64,000 nucleotides of DNA, taken from assembly GCA_965221725.1 (NCBI GenBank), contig OZ244909.1, positions 930,001 to 994,000 of the forward strand. The letters run 5' to 3'. The DNA is from HK1 sp965221725 (GTDB lineage Bacteria > Pseudomonadota > Gammaproteobacteria > HK1). Of the stretch, positions 52,562 through 61,183 are shown piece after piece (position 1 is the first letter of the stretch; the number at the start of each line of letters is the position of its first letter). Below the pieces are notes generated by a model. The model saw nothing but the letters and a program-made list of their open reading frames with translations, made no database searches and was not told the DNA's origin. A program made the position numbers and the translations under genes.

Positions 52562-53538
52562 GGGTCGTACACGTCATTGCCACCCTGTCCGCCACCTACG
52601 GCGGCCCTCCCAAAGCCTGTCTCGGAATCGCGCAAGCCGTGGCGGCGCTGGGACACGAAGTGTCGATCCTGACCACCGACCTCGGATTCCCCGGGCGGCT
52701 TGACGTACCGCTCGGCCGACCCGTGAACCAGAGCGGCGTCGCGGTGCACTACCACCGCGGCATCCGCCCTCACTTCTGGGGTACATCCCCGGCGCTCACC
52801 CGGACCCTGCGCGAGGCGATACCCCAAGCCGATGTCGTCCACCTCCATTCCCTCTACTTCCAGCACACGATGGCGACGGTGCGCCTCTGCCTTCGATTCG
52901 GCGTGCCCTATGTCCTTCAGCCCCACGGGGCGCTCGACTCTTGGCACGTTCGGCGCAAGCGTTTGCGCAAGCGGCTCGCGGGAATCTGGTTTCAGAACGC
53001 GGCGTTCCGCCGTGCGGGCGCGGTGCAGCTCACTGGCGACGAGGAGATGCGCATGGCGCGGCCTCACATCTTCGGCACCCGCGCGGTGATGGTCCCGCTC
53101 GGCCTCGACCTCGAGGCGTACGCACTGCCGTCCCGCGGGCACTTCCGCGCCGTCCATCCGCAGATCGGTGATCGGCCGGTGGTCGTGTTCCTCGGTCACC
53201 TCACCGAAAAGAAGGGCCTGGACATCGTGATCCGCGCCTTCGCTGATGTGATCCGGGGCGGGCGGGACGCCCATCTGGTCATCTCGGGGCCCGACGACGG
53301 GACGCGTGCGCGGACCGAGGCATGGATCGACGCCCACGGCCTGCGCGAGCGGGTGACCCTGACCGGCATGGTCACAGGCGCGGACAAGCTCGCCTTGCTG
53401 GCCGACGCCGATCTCTTCGTGCTCCCCTCGTGGGCGGAGAGCTTCGGCATCGCGGTGATCGAAGCGATGGCGTGCGGCCTGCCGGTCGCGATCTCGGATC
53501 GGGTAGGCGTGGCGCGCGCTGCATTGGTGATCGGTTAA
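52558..53538 (+). pseudogene. GT4 glycosyltransferase, C-terminus cut by an IS4 relic
   Basis: 326 codons from a GTG that overlaps the previous stop: RVVHVIATLSATYGGPPKAC, VVHLHSLYFQHTMATVRLCL, VVFLGHLTEKKGLDIVIRAF, LFVLPSWAESFGIAVIEAMA. It ends SDRVGVARAALVIG, where intact relatives (56488, 57658) continue for about 60 residues. The cut coincides with the start of IS4-derived DNA at about 53523. The missing part is the last helix bundle of the donor domain, so activity is doubtful. Confidence 0.85.
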
Positions 53539-53557
53539 CATTTTGAAACATATAGAA

Positions 53558-54496
53558 TTATGCCCAAGCGGCGCCGGATTCGACGCGCTCGATGAGGAGT
53601 CTGCGAGACCGATTCGGGTCAGGGGCCTCGTGAAGCAACATCGATTCGAGGCGCCGGGCAAGGACTTTCGATACCCGCGCGGGCAGCACGACGATGTCAA
53701 GGATCGCCGATGCGGCTCCAGCAAACAGTGCGGCCCATCGTTGCTCGGGCATCTTGTAGGCCGTGCGTTGCAATCGTTCACGCACGGCGTGGAGCAACCG
53801 GCGGCTGACGAGCAGGGTGATGACGGCGCCCAGCAGAAGAATCTCCACGATATGCGCCTTGCTCGTGGGCAGGTCGTCGAGACGATAGTGAGACTTCAGC
53901 TCCTTGAAGATCAGCTCGATTTGCCAGCGCGCCGCGTAGGTCTGCGCAACGTCTTGGGCATCGAGCGCCTCGGGGTCGATGTGGGTCAGGTAGAATCGGT
54001 ACTCGGTGCTGTCTGGGAGTCGGACCGCGACGAGGCGCAGGCGACGGCGCACGGTGCGTCGGACCCCGGCGTAGACACGTCGCGGGAACGTCACCTCGAC
54101 TTCGACATCGACGACCTCTTGCTGCAATCGATGGATCACCTCCTTGAGTCGCTTGCCCTCGAAGTCGATGGCGTCCCCACGCCACCGACGGTGAACGGCC
54201 ACGATGCGAGGATTGGCGTTGGTGGTCAGGCGAGTGATGAAGTAGCCGCCGTTTCGGTCAATGCAATCAAAGAGTTGATATCGAAAGTCGCCGAGGTCGA
54301 AGAGCAACCACCGCCCCGCAACCCAGGGCCCCATCTGCATCGTACGGTGGTCCTTCGCTCGTTCGCCCGTCACCTTGACCTTGTGGGCCCCACTCCCGCG
54401 CACGTTCATCACCAGGTGAAGCTTCGCCGCCGCCGGCGAGGAGTTCGTCCGTGTGCCGGGAAAGCGCCGCGCCAGCAACCGATGCAGCTCGACCAC
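53558..54496 (-). pseudogene. IS4-family transposase, 5'-truncated
   Basis: 312 codons are open: ELHRLLARRFPGTRTNSSPA, LLFDLGDFRYQLFDCIDRNG (second Asp) and the Y-(2)-R-(3)-E-(6)-K signature in YAARWQIELIFKELKSHYRL. Full-length relatives have about 100 more N-terminal residues with the first catalytic Asp just before the present start. No matching terminal repeat was found on the right. It truncated the GT4 gene at 52558 and lies directly before the second GT cassette. Confidence 0.85.
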
Positions 54497-54638
54497 CGTT
54501 TAACCACCGCTTTCACCCTTTGCCTGTTCGTTGCGACGCGGCAAGTGCTCCGCAACAGCGGGAGCGCCATTTCAGGCGTAGCACCGCCTATCCCGCACGG
54601 CAAGCCACGAACTTATGAACGGCTCCGAGGATAAAAAT

Positions 54639-55607
54639 ATGAAGCTGGTGGTGGTAATTCTCACAAAGAATGAAGCCATTCATCTGGCGCGCTGCCTAGC
54701 CAACGTGCGAGCGCTGACCGAGAATATACTGGTCGTGGATAGCTTCTCCTCGGATAAGACCGTCCAGATAGCCGAGCGGCATGGTGCTCGGGTTTTGCAG
54801 CGCAAGTGGACGAACCATGCAAACCAATTCAACTGGGCGCTGGAACAGCTCGATACGAACACCGAGTGGGTGCTGCGGGTTGACGCTGACGAGCGACTCT
54901 CGCCCGCGCTTGTCGCCGATATTCGGTCGCGCCTGCCCAAGCTAGGACCGGATATCAAAGGAGGCAAGCTGCGGATACGCGTTATCTTTCAAGGTTGCCT
55001 CATCCGATTTGGCGGCTTCCGCAAGTTTTATTCACTGCGGCTTTTCCGCTATGGCTGCGGAAGATTAGAGAATATATGGATGGACGAGCACACCATCGAG
55101 GCTAGTCCTTCAATCACGCTCGACGGGGAAATCATCAATGATGACCTGCGTTCGCTGACGTTCTGGACCGAAAAGCACAACCGCTATGCGAGTCTTGAAG
55201 CAATGGAGATGTTGAATAGGAAGCATCGCTTTCTGCGCCGCGCGACAAACGATAAGCTGGTTGCACGGCTGTGGCCGTTAGGCACTCCGGAATCAAAGCG
55301 TTGGCTCAAAACGGAGGTGTATGCGCGCTGTCCCCGCGGCATGCGCGCGCACGCTTGGTTCCTGTATCGCTACGTGCTTCAGCTCGGCTTTCTCGATGGA
55401 CGAGCCGGCAGGCAATTTCACTTCCTGCAAGGCTTCTGGTACCGATACCTGGCCGACGCAAAATCCAATGAGGTTGAACGCCGCATGGACGAAGATCGCA
55501 TGGACGTGGTGACGGCGATTCGTCAGGTCTTGGGGATCGACCTTTCGGTATCGGGGGAGGCGGCACGGTCAGACGCAAGCAAGCGCTCATCATCAAGCAC
55601 CCTGTGA
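54639..55607 (+). CDS. GT2 glycosyltransferase (WaaE/KdtX-like)
   Basis: 322 residues; intact paralogue of the gene split at 38104: KLVVVILTKNEAIHLARCLA, VVDSFSSDKT, LRVDADERLSPAL (DxD), and LTFWTEKHNRYAS with a basic C-terminal half. It adds a sugar to the lipid-linked oligosaccharide at the membrane. The ATG at 54639 has GAGG upstream; an in-frame ATG lies 8 codons earlier. It starts a second cassette GT2-GT4-GT4 with the same order as the first one (37620/49064, 51879, 52558). The stop overlaps the next GTG. Confidence 0.9.
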   Translation: MKLVVVILTKNEAIHLARCLANVRALTENILVVDSFSSDKTVQIAERHGARVLQRKWTNHANQFNWALEQLDTNTEWVLRVDADERLSPALVADIRSRLPKLGPDIKGGKLRIRVIFQGCLIRFGGFRKFYSLRLFRYGCGRLENIWMDEHTIEASPSITLDGEIINDDLRSLTFWTEKHNRYASLEAMEMLNRKHRFLRRATNDKLVARLWPLGTPESKRWLKTEVYARCPRGMRAHAWFLYRYVLQLGFLDGRAGRQFHFLQGFWYRYLADAKSNEVERRMDEDRMDVVTAIRQVLGIDLSVSGEAARSDASKRSSSSTL

Positions 55608-56491
55608 TTTTGAAGACAAGCGTGGCTGAGGTAATCGTCTCGAGCGGCCAGCGAGAGCCACACGAATCCGTGCGCCTATGCTTGGTGGTCCAGTATCCGA
55701 TCCACAATCATCTGCTCCTGCATCAGACGTTGGCCCACGAAACCGACATCGAGCTGGAGGTTCTTTTCATGCAGGAAAATCCTGGCTACGAGGCTGAATT
55801 CTCCCGCAAGGTCGATTGGGGGCTGAACTTGCGTGAAGGTTATACCAGCCACACCTTCTCGAATGCGAGTCCTTGGCGGAACAGCGAAGGATTCTGGAAG
55901 TGGGTCAACCCGGGCCTGATCAGACGGGTGGCTAAAGGCCTCTACGACGCTGTTTACGCTCACGGCCACAATAACTTCACCCACCTCGCGGCCATCGTAG
56001 CCGCACGACTAACCGGCAAGCGGACGATAATCCGCGCCGACACCTGCAACCTCGGTTCACGTTCCCTCCTCAAACGGCTGGCTCGTCGGCTCGTCTACAC
56101 CTTGACCTTTCGGCTTGCCCATGTGTTGCTTTACGTCGGCGAGCTCAACCGGCGATGCTTTGAGGACTACGGCGGCAGGCCGGAGCAACTGGTGCATGCC
56201 CCGCAAGTCGTTGACAATGCCCGTTTCGCAGGCGAGTGGGCGCGCTACGCGATCATCGTTTCCGATATGGTGGGGTGCGCCCCCGATTTGATGGCCGACA
56301 AATGCGGCCTGGTCTTTCCCCATGATTCGTCCGATGTCTTGGTTGACGCGCTTAAACGGATGGCCGGGGACGATGAGCTGCGGTCCGCCTTCGCCGAGCG
56401 GGCGCAAGCGGTCATTGCCCAATGGTCAGTGCCGGCCTACGTCTCTGGGCTGCGTCGCGGACTGGGCCTGCCGGATTGCGGCGATCAATGA
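55604..56491 (+). pseudogene. GT4 glycosyltransferase with an internal deletion
   Basis: 295 codons, open throughout. The N-terminal domain is complete (VRLCLVVQYPIHNHLLLHQT to APQVVDNARFAGEW). The next segment jumps directly to AIIVSDMVGCAPDLMADKCG. Compared with the gene at 51879, about 100 residues are missing, containing the nucleotide-sugar region with KKRP and SSHQETWGLVVNEA. The joint is in frame, but the donor site is gone. It starts at GTG (GTGA overlap) and is coupled to the next gene by ATGA. Confidence 0.8.
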
Positions 56492-57642
56492 AAATACTCC
56501 ATGTGATCCCCACGCTCGCCCCGCAAGTCGGCGGCCCGCCCAAGGCTTGCTATGAAATGGCGCGGTCAATGGCCCGACGCGGGCATACTGTATCGATCCA
56601 AGCCACCACGCTGAACGCTTCCGAACCGAACATAGCCGCATTCGGCAAGGTCGAGGAGCGCGACGGCGTGGCCATCTATCAACATCCGGTTCGCTATCTG
56701 CGGTCTTGGGCCTACTCGCCCGGGTTGGTTCGTTGCCTGCGCGAAACCATCCCGAGCGTCGATATCGTCCATCTGCATTCCCTTTACTTATGCTCCACTT
56801 GGGCGACCGGGCGCGAGTGCGCTCGCTCAAACGTCCCCTACATCCTGCATCCGCATGGGTCGCTAGACTCCTGGCACTACCGGAGAAGGCGGTGGAAGAA
56901 AAAACCCGTCGAGGTTTGGTTTCAGGATTCCGTGACCCGTTCCGCTGCCGCTGTCCAATTTGCCACGGAGAAAGAGAAGCGGGAGGCGCTGCCCCGCATA
57001 TTTGGTGCCCGCTCGGTGGTGTTCCCGATCGGCCTTGATTTTTGCCAGTACGCGCAACTGCCGCAGGGGCGCTTCCGCGCCCTCCATCCGGAGATCGGTG
57101 ACCGGCCCATCGTGCTGTTCCTCGGGCGTCTTGACCTAAAGAAAAAGCTGGACCTCTTGGTCGATGCCTTCGCCGAAGCCTTGCGCCTCGGATGCCAAGC
57201 GCATCTCGTCATCGCGGGGCCGGATGACGGCATGAAAAAGCAGGTGGAGGCCTGGCTCGAAGAGCGCGGCTTGCGCGAACGCGCGACCTTGGTGGGCTTG
57301 GTCACAGGCACGGACAAGCTCGGCCTGCTTGCCGACTCCGACCTCTTCGTGCTGCCCTCCCGAAACGAGAGCTTCGGCATCGCGGTCATTGAGGCAATGG
57401 CCAGCGCCCTGCCCTTTGTAATCTCGGACCAAGTGGGCGTGGGGGCCGAGATCGCGCAAGCGAACGCCGGATGGATAGTTCCCATGACGACAGCCCCGCT
57501 TCGAGACGCAATGGTCGAGGCGCTACGCGACAACGCAGGCGCCCGTGCCAAGGGCGCGCGGGGCCGCGCTTTCGCGAAGGAGCGGTTCTCGTGGCCTCGC
57601 ATCGCGGCTGCCCAGGAGGAAATCTATGCTTCCATTCTCTAA
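56488..57642 (+). CDS. GT4 glycosyltransferase (intact)
   Basis: A 384-residue GT-B enzyme: MKILHVIPTLAPQVGGPPKA (glycine-rich acceptor loop), DIVHLHSLYLCSTWATGREC, IVLFLGRLDLKKKLDLLVDA, VTGTDKLGLLADSDLFVLPS and the EX7E region ESFGIAVIEAMASALPFVIS. It is the only complete GT4 of the two cassettes. It is about 60% similar by eye to the truncated gene at 52558, so they represent the same function in diverged cassettes. The start overlaps the previous stop (ATGA). Confidence 0.9.
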   Translation: MKILHVIPTLAPQVGGPPKACYEMARSMARRGHTVSIQATTLNASEPNIAAFGKVEERDGVAIYQHPVRYLRSWAYSPGLVRCLRETIPSVDIVHLHSLYLCSTWATGRECARSNVPYILHPHGSLDSWHYRRRRWKKKPVEVWFQDSVTRSAAAVQFATEKEKREALPRIFGARSVVFPIGLDFCQYAQLPQGRFRALHPEIGDRPIVLFLGRLDLKKKLDLLVDAFAEALRLGCQAHLVIAGPDDGMKKQVEAWLEERGLRERATLVGLVTGTDKLGLLADSDLFVLPSRNESFGIAVIEAMASALPFVISDQVGVGAEIAQANAGWIVPMTTAPLRDAMVEALRDNAGARAKGARGRAFAKERFSWPRIAAAQEEIYASIL

Positions 57643-57657
57643 GACGCACTGCGGCAG

Positions 57658-58494
57658 ATGGCCGGTGACGACGACGCGCTGCGCGCCCGGTGCGGCGAAC
57701 GGGCGCGTCGGATCATCGCGGACCGGTCGGTGGAGCACTACGTCGCCGGGGTGCGCCGCGCGCTCGGCCTGCCGCACGATGCGGCGTTCCGCCGTGCGGG
57801 CGCGGTGCAGCTCACTGGCGACGAGGAGATGCGCATGGCGCGGCCTCACATCTTCGGCACCCGCGCGGTGATGGTTCCGCTTGGTCTCGACCTCGAGGAG
57901 TACGCACTGCCGTCCCGCGGGCGCTTCCGCGCCGTCCATCCGCAGATCGGTGATCGGCCGGTGGTCGTGTTCCTCGGTCGCCTCACCGAAAAGAAGGGCC
58001 TGGACATCACGATCCGCGCCTTCGCTGACGTGATCCGGGGCGGGCGGGACGCCCACCTCGTCATCGCGGGCCCCGACGACGGGATGCGTGCGCGGACCGA
58101 GGCATGGATCGACGCCCACGGCCTGCGTGATCGGGCGACCCTGACCGGCATGGTCACAGGCGCGGACAAGCTCGCCTTGCTGGCCGACGCTGATCTCTTC
58201 GTGCTCCCCTCGTGGGCGGAGAGCTTCGGCATCGCGGTGATCGAGGCGATGGCGTGCGGCCTCCCGGTCGCGATCTCGGATCGGGTGGGCGTGGCGCGCG
58301 CCGTCGAGGCGGCGGGCGCCGGGTGGGTCACGCCGGTGGCGGCCGGCCCGTTCGGCGATGCGATTGGCCAGGCGCTTGATGACCCGTCCGAGGCCCGCGA
58401 GCGGGGGGGGCGGGGACGCAAGCTCGTGGCGGAGCGATACGTGTGGTCGCGCATCGCGCCCGCCCAGGAGGCGGTCTATGAGTCGCTGCTCTGA
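57658..58494 (+). pseudogene. GT4 fusion of two gene remnants
   Basis: The first 40 codons (from MAGDDDALRARCGERARRII to RRALGLPH) are the C-terminal end of the GT4 at 51879. They are joined in frame to the middle and complete C-terminus of a GT4 like that at 52558 (AFRRAGAVQLTGDEEMRMAR to RIAPAQEAVYESLL). The acceptor domain is absent. In the shared part (52999-53522 and 57779-58302) the two copies are nearly identical, so this is a recent duplicate of cassette 1 with a different deletion. It contains a G8 tract at 58403-58410. Confidence 0.82.
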
Positions 58495-59263
58495 CCTTGT
58501 CCGCCGCACGGTGAAACTGCTGCGGCTCCTCTCCGTCCCGATCTTCCGCCGCGGCCTGCGCTTCGGGGTCGGGGCTGCGATCGAGCACCGCGATGTGCTC
58601 GCCCCTCTCGCCGTCGACACCGTGGTGGACATCGGCGCCCACGCCGGACAGTTCTCGTTGCTCGCCCGCGCGCTCTACCCCCGCGCGCGCATCGTCGCGT
58701 TCGAACCCCTGCCCGGGCCGGGCGCGCGCTACCGCCGGGTGTTCGACGGCGATGCGAACGTGACGCTCCACCCGGTCGCGGTCGCGCCGCAGTGCGGTCC
58801 GGTCGCGATGCATGTGAGCGCGTCGACCGACAGCTCGTCGCTTCTCCCGATCACGTCCCGACAGGTGGCGGTGTTTCCGGGCACGCAGATGCACGAGGTG
58901 ATCACCGTCGAGGCAGGCCCGCTCGATGCCTTCCTCGGACCCGACGAGATCGCCTCGCCCGCGTTGCTCAAGCTCGACGTGCAGGGATTCGAACTCGAGG
59001 TGCTGCGCGCGTCCCTTCCCCTGCTTCCGGCCTTCGATCACGTCTACGCGGAGGCGTCCTTCGAACCGCTCTACGCGGGGCAGGCGCTCGCCGGCGAAGT
59101 CGCCGCGTTCCTCGCCGCGCACGGTTTCGTCGAGGCCGGGTGCTTCAACGTGAGCCGGGACACCGATGGATCCCCCGTGCAGGCCGACTTCCTGTTTCAC
59201 CGGGTGCCGCCCGTACAACCGTCCAGCAACGCTTCGTACAAGGCGAGCAGGCGGGTGCCGTAG
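58478..59263 (+). CDS. FkbM-family methyltransferase
   Basis: 261 residues: SAM-binding motif TVVDIGAHAGQFSLLARALY (about residues 49-68), FEPLPGPGARYRRV, and LLKLDVQGFELEVLRASLPL (the FkbM signature). It likely O-methylates a sugar of the polysaccharide. The ATG at 58478 lies inside the end of the upstream frame, with AGGAGG before it. Its last 67 bp overlap the convergent GT4 gene on the minus strand, so one of the two ends may be extended. Confidence 0.9.
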   Translation: MSRCSDLVRRTVKLLRLLSVPIFRRGLRFGVGAAIEHRDVLAPLAVDTVVDIGAHAGQFSLLARALYPRARIVAFEPLPGPGARYRRVFDGDANVTLHPVAVAPQCGPVAMHVSASTDSSSLLPITSRQVAVFPGTQMHEVITVEAGPLDAFLGPDEIASPALLKLDVQGFELEVLRASLPLLPAFDHVYAEASFEPLYAGQALAGEVAAFLAAHGFVEAGCFNVSRDTDGSPVQADFLFHRVPPVQPSSNASYKASRRVP

Positions 59264-60525
59264 TGTGCCTGCCGGTAGTTCCGCCGCACGAGGGCGGCGG
59301 CCCGAGCGCCGATGCGGGCGGCCCGGGCGCGGTTCCCCGCAGCCTCGCGCAGGGCATCGACGAGGGCCGTCACGCTGCCCGGGGCGACGATCCGGCCGTG
59401 CCGGCCGTCGTCGGCCACGATCGACCCGGCGTTCGGCGTGGTCACTACGTAGCACCCTGTAGCAAGCGCTTCGAGCACCACGCGCGCGGATCCATCCGCC
59501 AGGGTCGGGAACACGAAGATGTCGGCGCCCGCCATGCGGGCGCCGAGTTCCGATGCGGATAGGGTGCCGTGCCAAGTGACACGACGGTCGGAGGCCAGTC
59601 GCGCGAACGCCGTCGCCGCATCGGCCTCCACCGAGCCGCAGAGGTCGAGCCGACAGTCGAGATCGCCGAGGCGCGCCCATGCCTCGGCCAGCACGGGTCC
59701 TCCCTTGCGACGGCAAAAGCTCCCGGCGAAAAGCATCCGTATCGGTCCCGCCCCCGGTCTCCGGGGAGGCAGCGCAGACAGGAACTCGTCGCCGATCCCC
59801 AGCCACACGACGCTGATGCGGCCGTGATGCTCTCCGTTGTGAAGGAAGGTGGACCGCACGAACTCGGAGTTGACAACGATGTGATCCGCGCGCTTGATGT
59901 CGGCCAGAATGGCGCGCCAGTTCCGATCCATATCCCCCGGTTCGCCGCGCGGAGGCAGGCGGCCCTCGTGCGCGACCAGATGCCGCAGCGCCGCGGGATG
60001 AGCGATGGAGTGGTCGCACAGGCACAACCAGCCGTGCCGCCGTGCGACATTGACCGAGTCGCCGCCGAACCCGGCGCGGTAGTGGTAGATCCCGCGGCCG
60101 TGGGCCGGCCCGAGCCGCGCCACGATCCGTGCTGCGGCGCCCGAGTAGAGGCGGCGGCCGGCGAGATCGAGGCGGTCGGCGGCCTCCGCCGCCGCCATCG
60201 ACAGTCGCCGCAGCCGCGATGCGACCTGACCGAACGGCTCGCCGGCCCACAGCGACCGGACCCGCACGGTCGGAAGCGGCGCCCCGCGTGCGAGCAGGCG
60301 GCCTGCCGCGCCGATGCGATCGAGGCCGCCGATGCGCAAGGCGCGCGCGATCGCGGGTGTCGGATAGCCGCCGGTGATGAAGGCAGCCAAGGCACCGCGC
60401 CGCGCCGTCTCGGTTGCTGCCTGACGCAGGTGAAACTGGCCGAACCCGTTGGAGATCACGACCCGGAGCGGTGCTCGTGCCCGGCCGGCGCTCTCCGGCA
60501 CCGCCGCCGCGTCATCCGTTACCAA
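59197..60525 (-). CDS. GT4 glycosyltransferase
   Basis: A 442-residue GT-B protein: RVVISNGFGQFHLRQAATET near the N-terminus, ADHIVVNSEFVRSTFLHNGE, the donor-domain start IRMLFAGSFCRRKGGPVLAE, and ADIFVFPTLADGSARVVLEA with the EX7E region. The substrate is unknown. The TTG start at 60525 overlaps the upstream gene by 14 bp; a later start near RAPLRVV is possible. It is the last gene of the wza-wzc operon. Confidence 0.85.
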   Translation of the reverse strand: MVTDDAAAVPESAGRARAPLRVVISNGFGQFHLRQAATETARRGALAAFITGGYPTPAIARALRIGGLDRIGAAGRLLARGAPLPTVRVRSLWAGEPFGQVASRLRRLSMAAAEAADRLDLAGRRLYSGAAARIVARLGPAHGRGIYHYRAGFGGDSVNVARRHGWLCLCDHSIAHPAALRHLVAHEGRLPPRGEPGDMDRNWRAILADIKRADHIVVNSEFVRSTFLHNGEHHGRISVVWLGIGDEFLSALPPRRPGAGPIRMLFAGSFCRRKGGPVLAEAWARLGDLDCRLDLCGSVEADAATAFARLASDRRVTWHGTLSASELGARMAGADIFVFPTLADGSARVVLEALATGCYVVTTPNAGSIVADDGRHGRIVAPGSVTALVDALREAAGNRARAARIGARAAALVRRNYRQAHYGTRLLALYEALLDGCTGGTR

Positions 60526-61183
60526 GATAAAGCACCAGACGGCTCAACAACGCAGTGCGCCCGACCCCGGCGGCGAGGGCTGCGATGCGCACCGGATCGG
60601 ACGCCCAGGCGTCGCGCACCCGCCCCGCGATCGCGTTCCGGTCGTCGGGATCCAATGCGGACCAAGCGTACAGGCCGGCTTCGACCGTGAGCCAGCGCAA
60701 GCGCGCCTCGCGCGGGCCGGTGTGGATCGCGAGGCCAAGGGCGGGGGCGACCGCGTCGGCTGGGTGCCCGCGGGCCATCCGCACCCGTACGAGGCGCATC
60801 CATCCGTAGGGGTCCATGGGCGCAAGCCCGAGTCCCCCGACGAGCGCCGTCTCGGCGCGCACGATCGCACCAGCGCGGTCCACCGTCCCCGCACCATCGG
60901 TTTCGGCGAGCAGCATGTGCGCCAAGCCCAGCTCGGTCGCGGCGCGTCCCGTCTCGCGCCAGCGCAAGCCGGCTTCGCGCGAACGAGCGAGGATCCGCAG
61001 CGACTCCACGCCCGGCGTCTCGTCGGACAGCCGCTTCGCAATCGCGTTGCCCGGGACTTGTGCGAGCCCTGCCCCCACGATGGGTACCGCCAGAGCGAGC
61101 AACGCCGCGCCGACCGCGCCCGCCACGGCCCCGGCTGCAATCGCGGCCATGCTCCGCCCCCGCGCCGCGCCGCTCATCGGCAC
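60512..61183 (-). CDS. Hypothetical exported or membrane-anchored protein
   Basis: 223 residues: one hydrophobic N-terminal segment (AAIAAGAVAGAVGAALLALA, about residues 13-32), then an Ala/Arg-rich helical region that could contain TPR-like repeats. It starts at a GTG that overlaps the wzc stop by one base (an ATG two codons later is possible). I do not recognise the family. Its place between wzc and a glycosyltransferase suggests a periplasmic accessory of EPS export. Confidence 0.65.
   Translation of the reverse strand: MPMSGAARGRSMAAIAAGAVAGAVGAALLALAVPIVGAGLAQVPGNAIAKRLSDETPGVESLRILARSREAGLRWRETGRAATELGLAHMLLAETDGAGTVDRAGAIVRAETALVGGLGLAPMDPYGWMRLVRVRMARGHPADAVAPALGLAIHTGPREARLRWLTVEAGLYAWSALDPDDRNAIAGRVRDAWASDPVRIAALAAGVGRTALLSRLVLYLGNG

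Noticed and set aside
58328..60250. A 640-codon minus-strand frame over the FkbM and GT4 genes
   Set aside because: Arg/Gly/Ala-rich antisense reading; the called genes on both strands explain the DNA.
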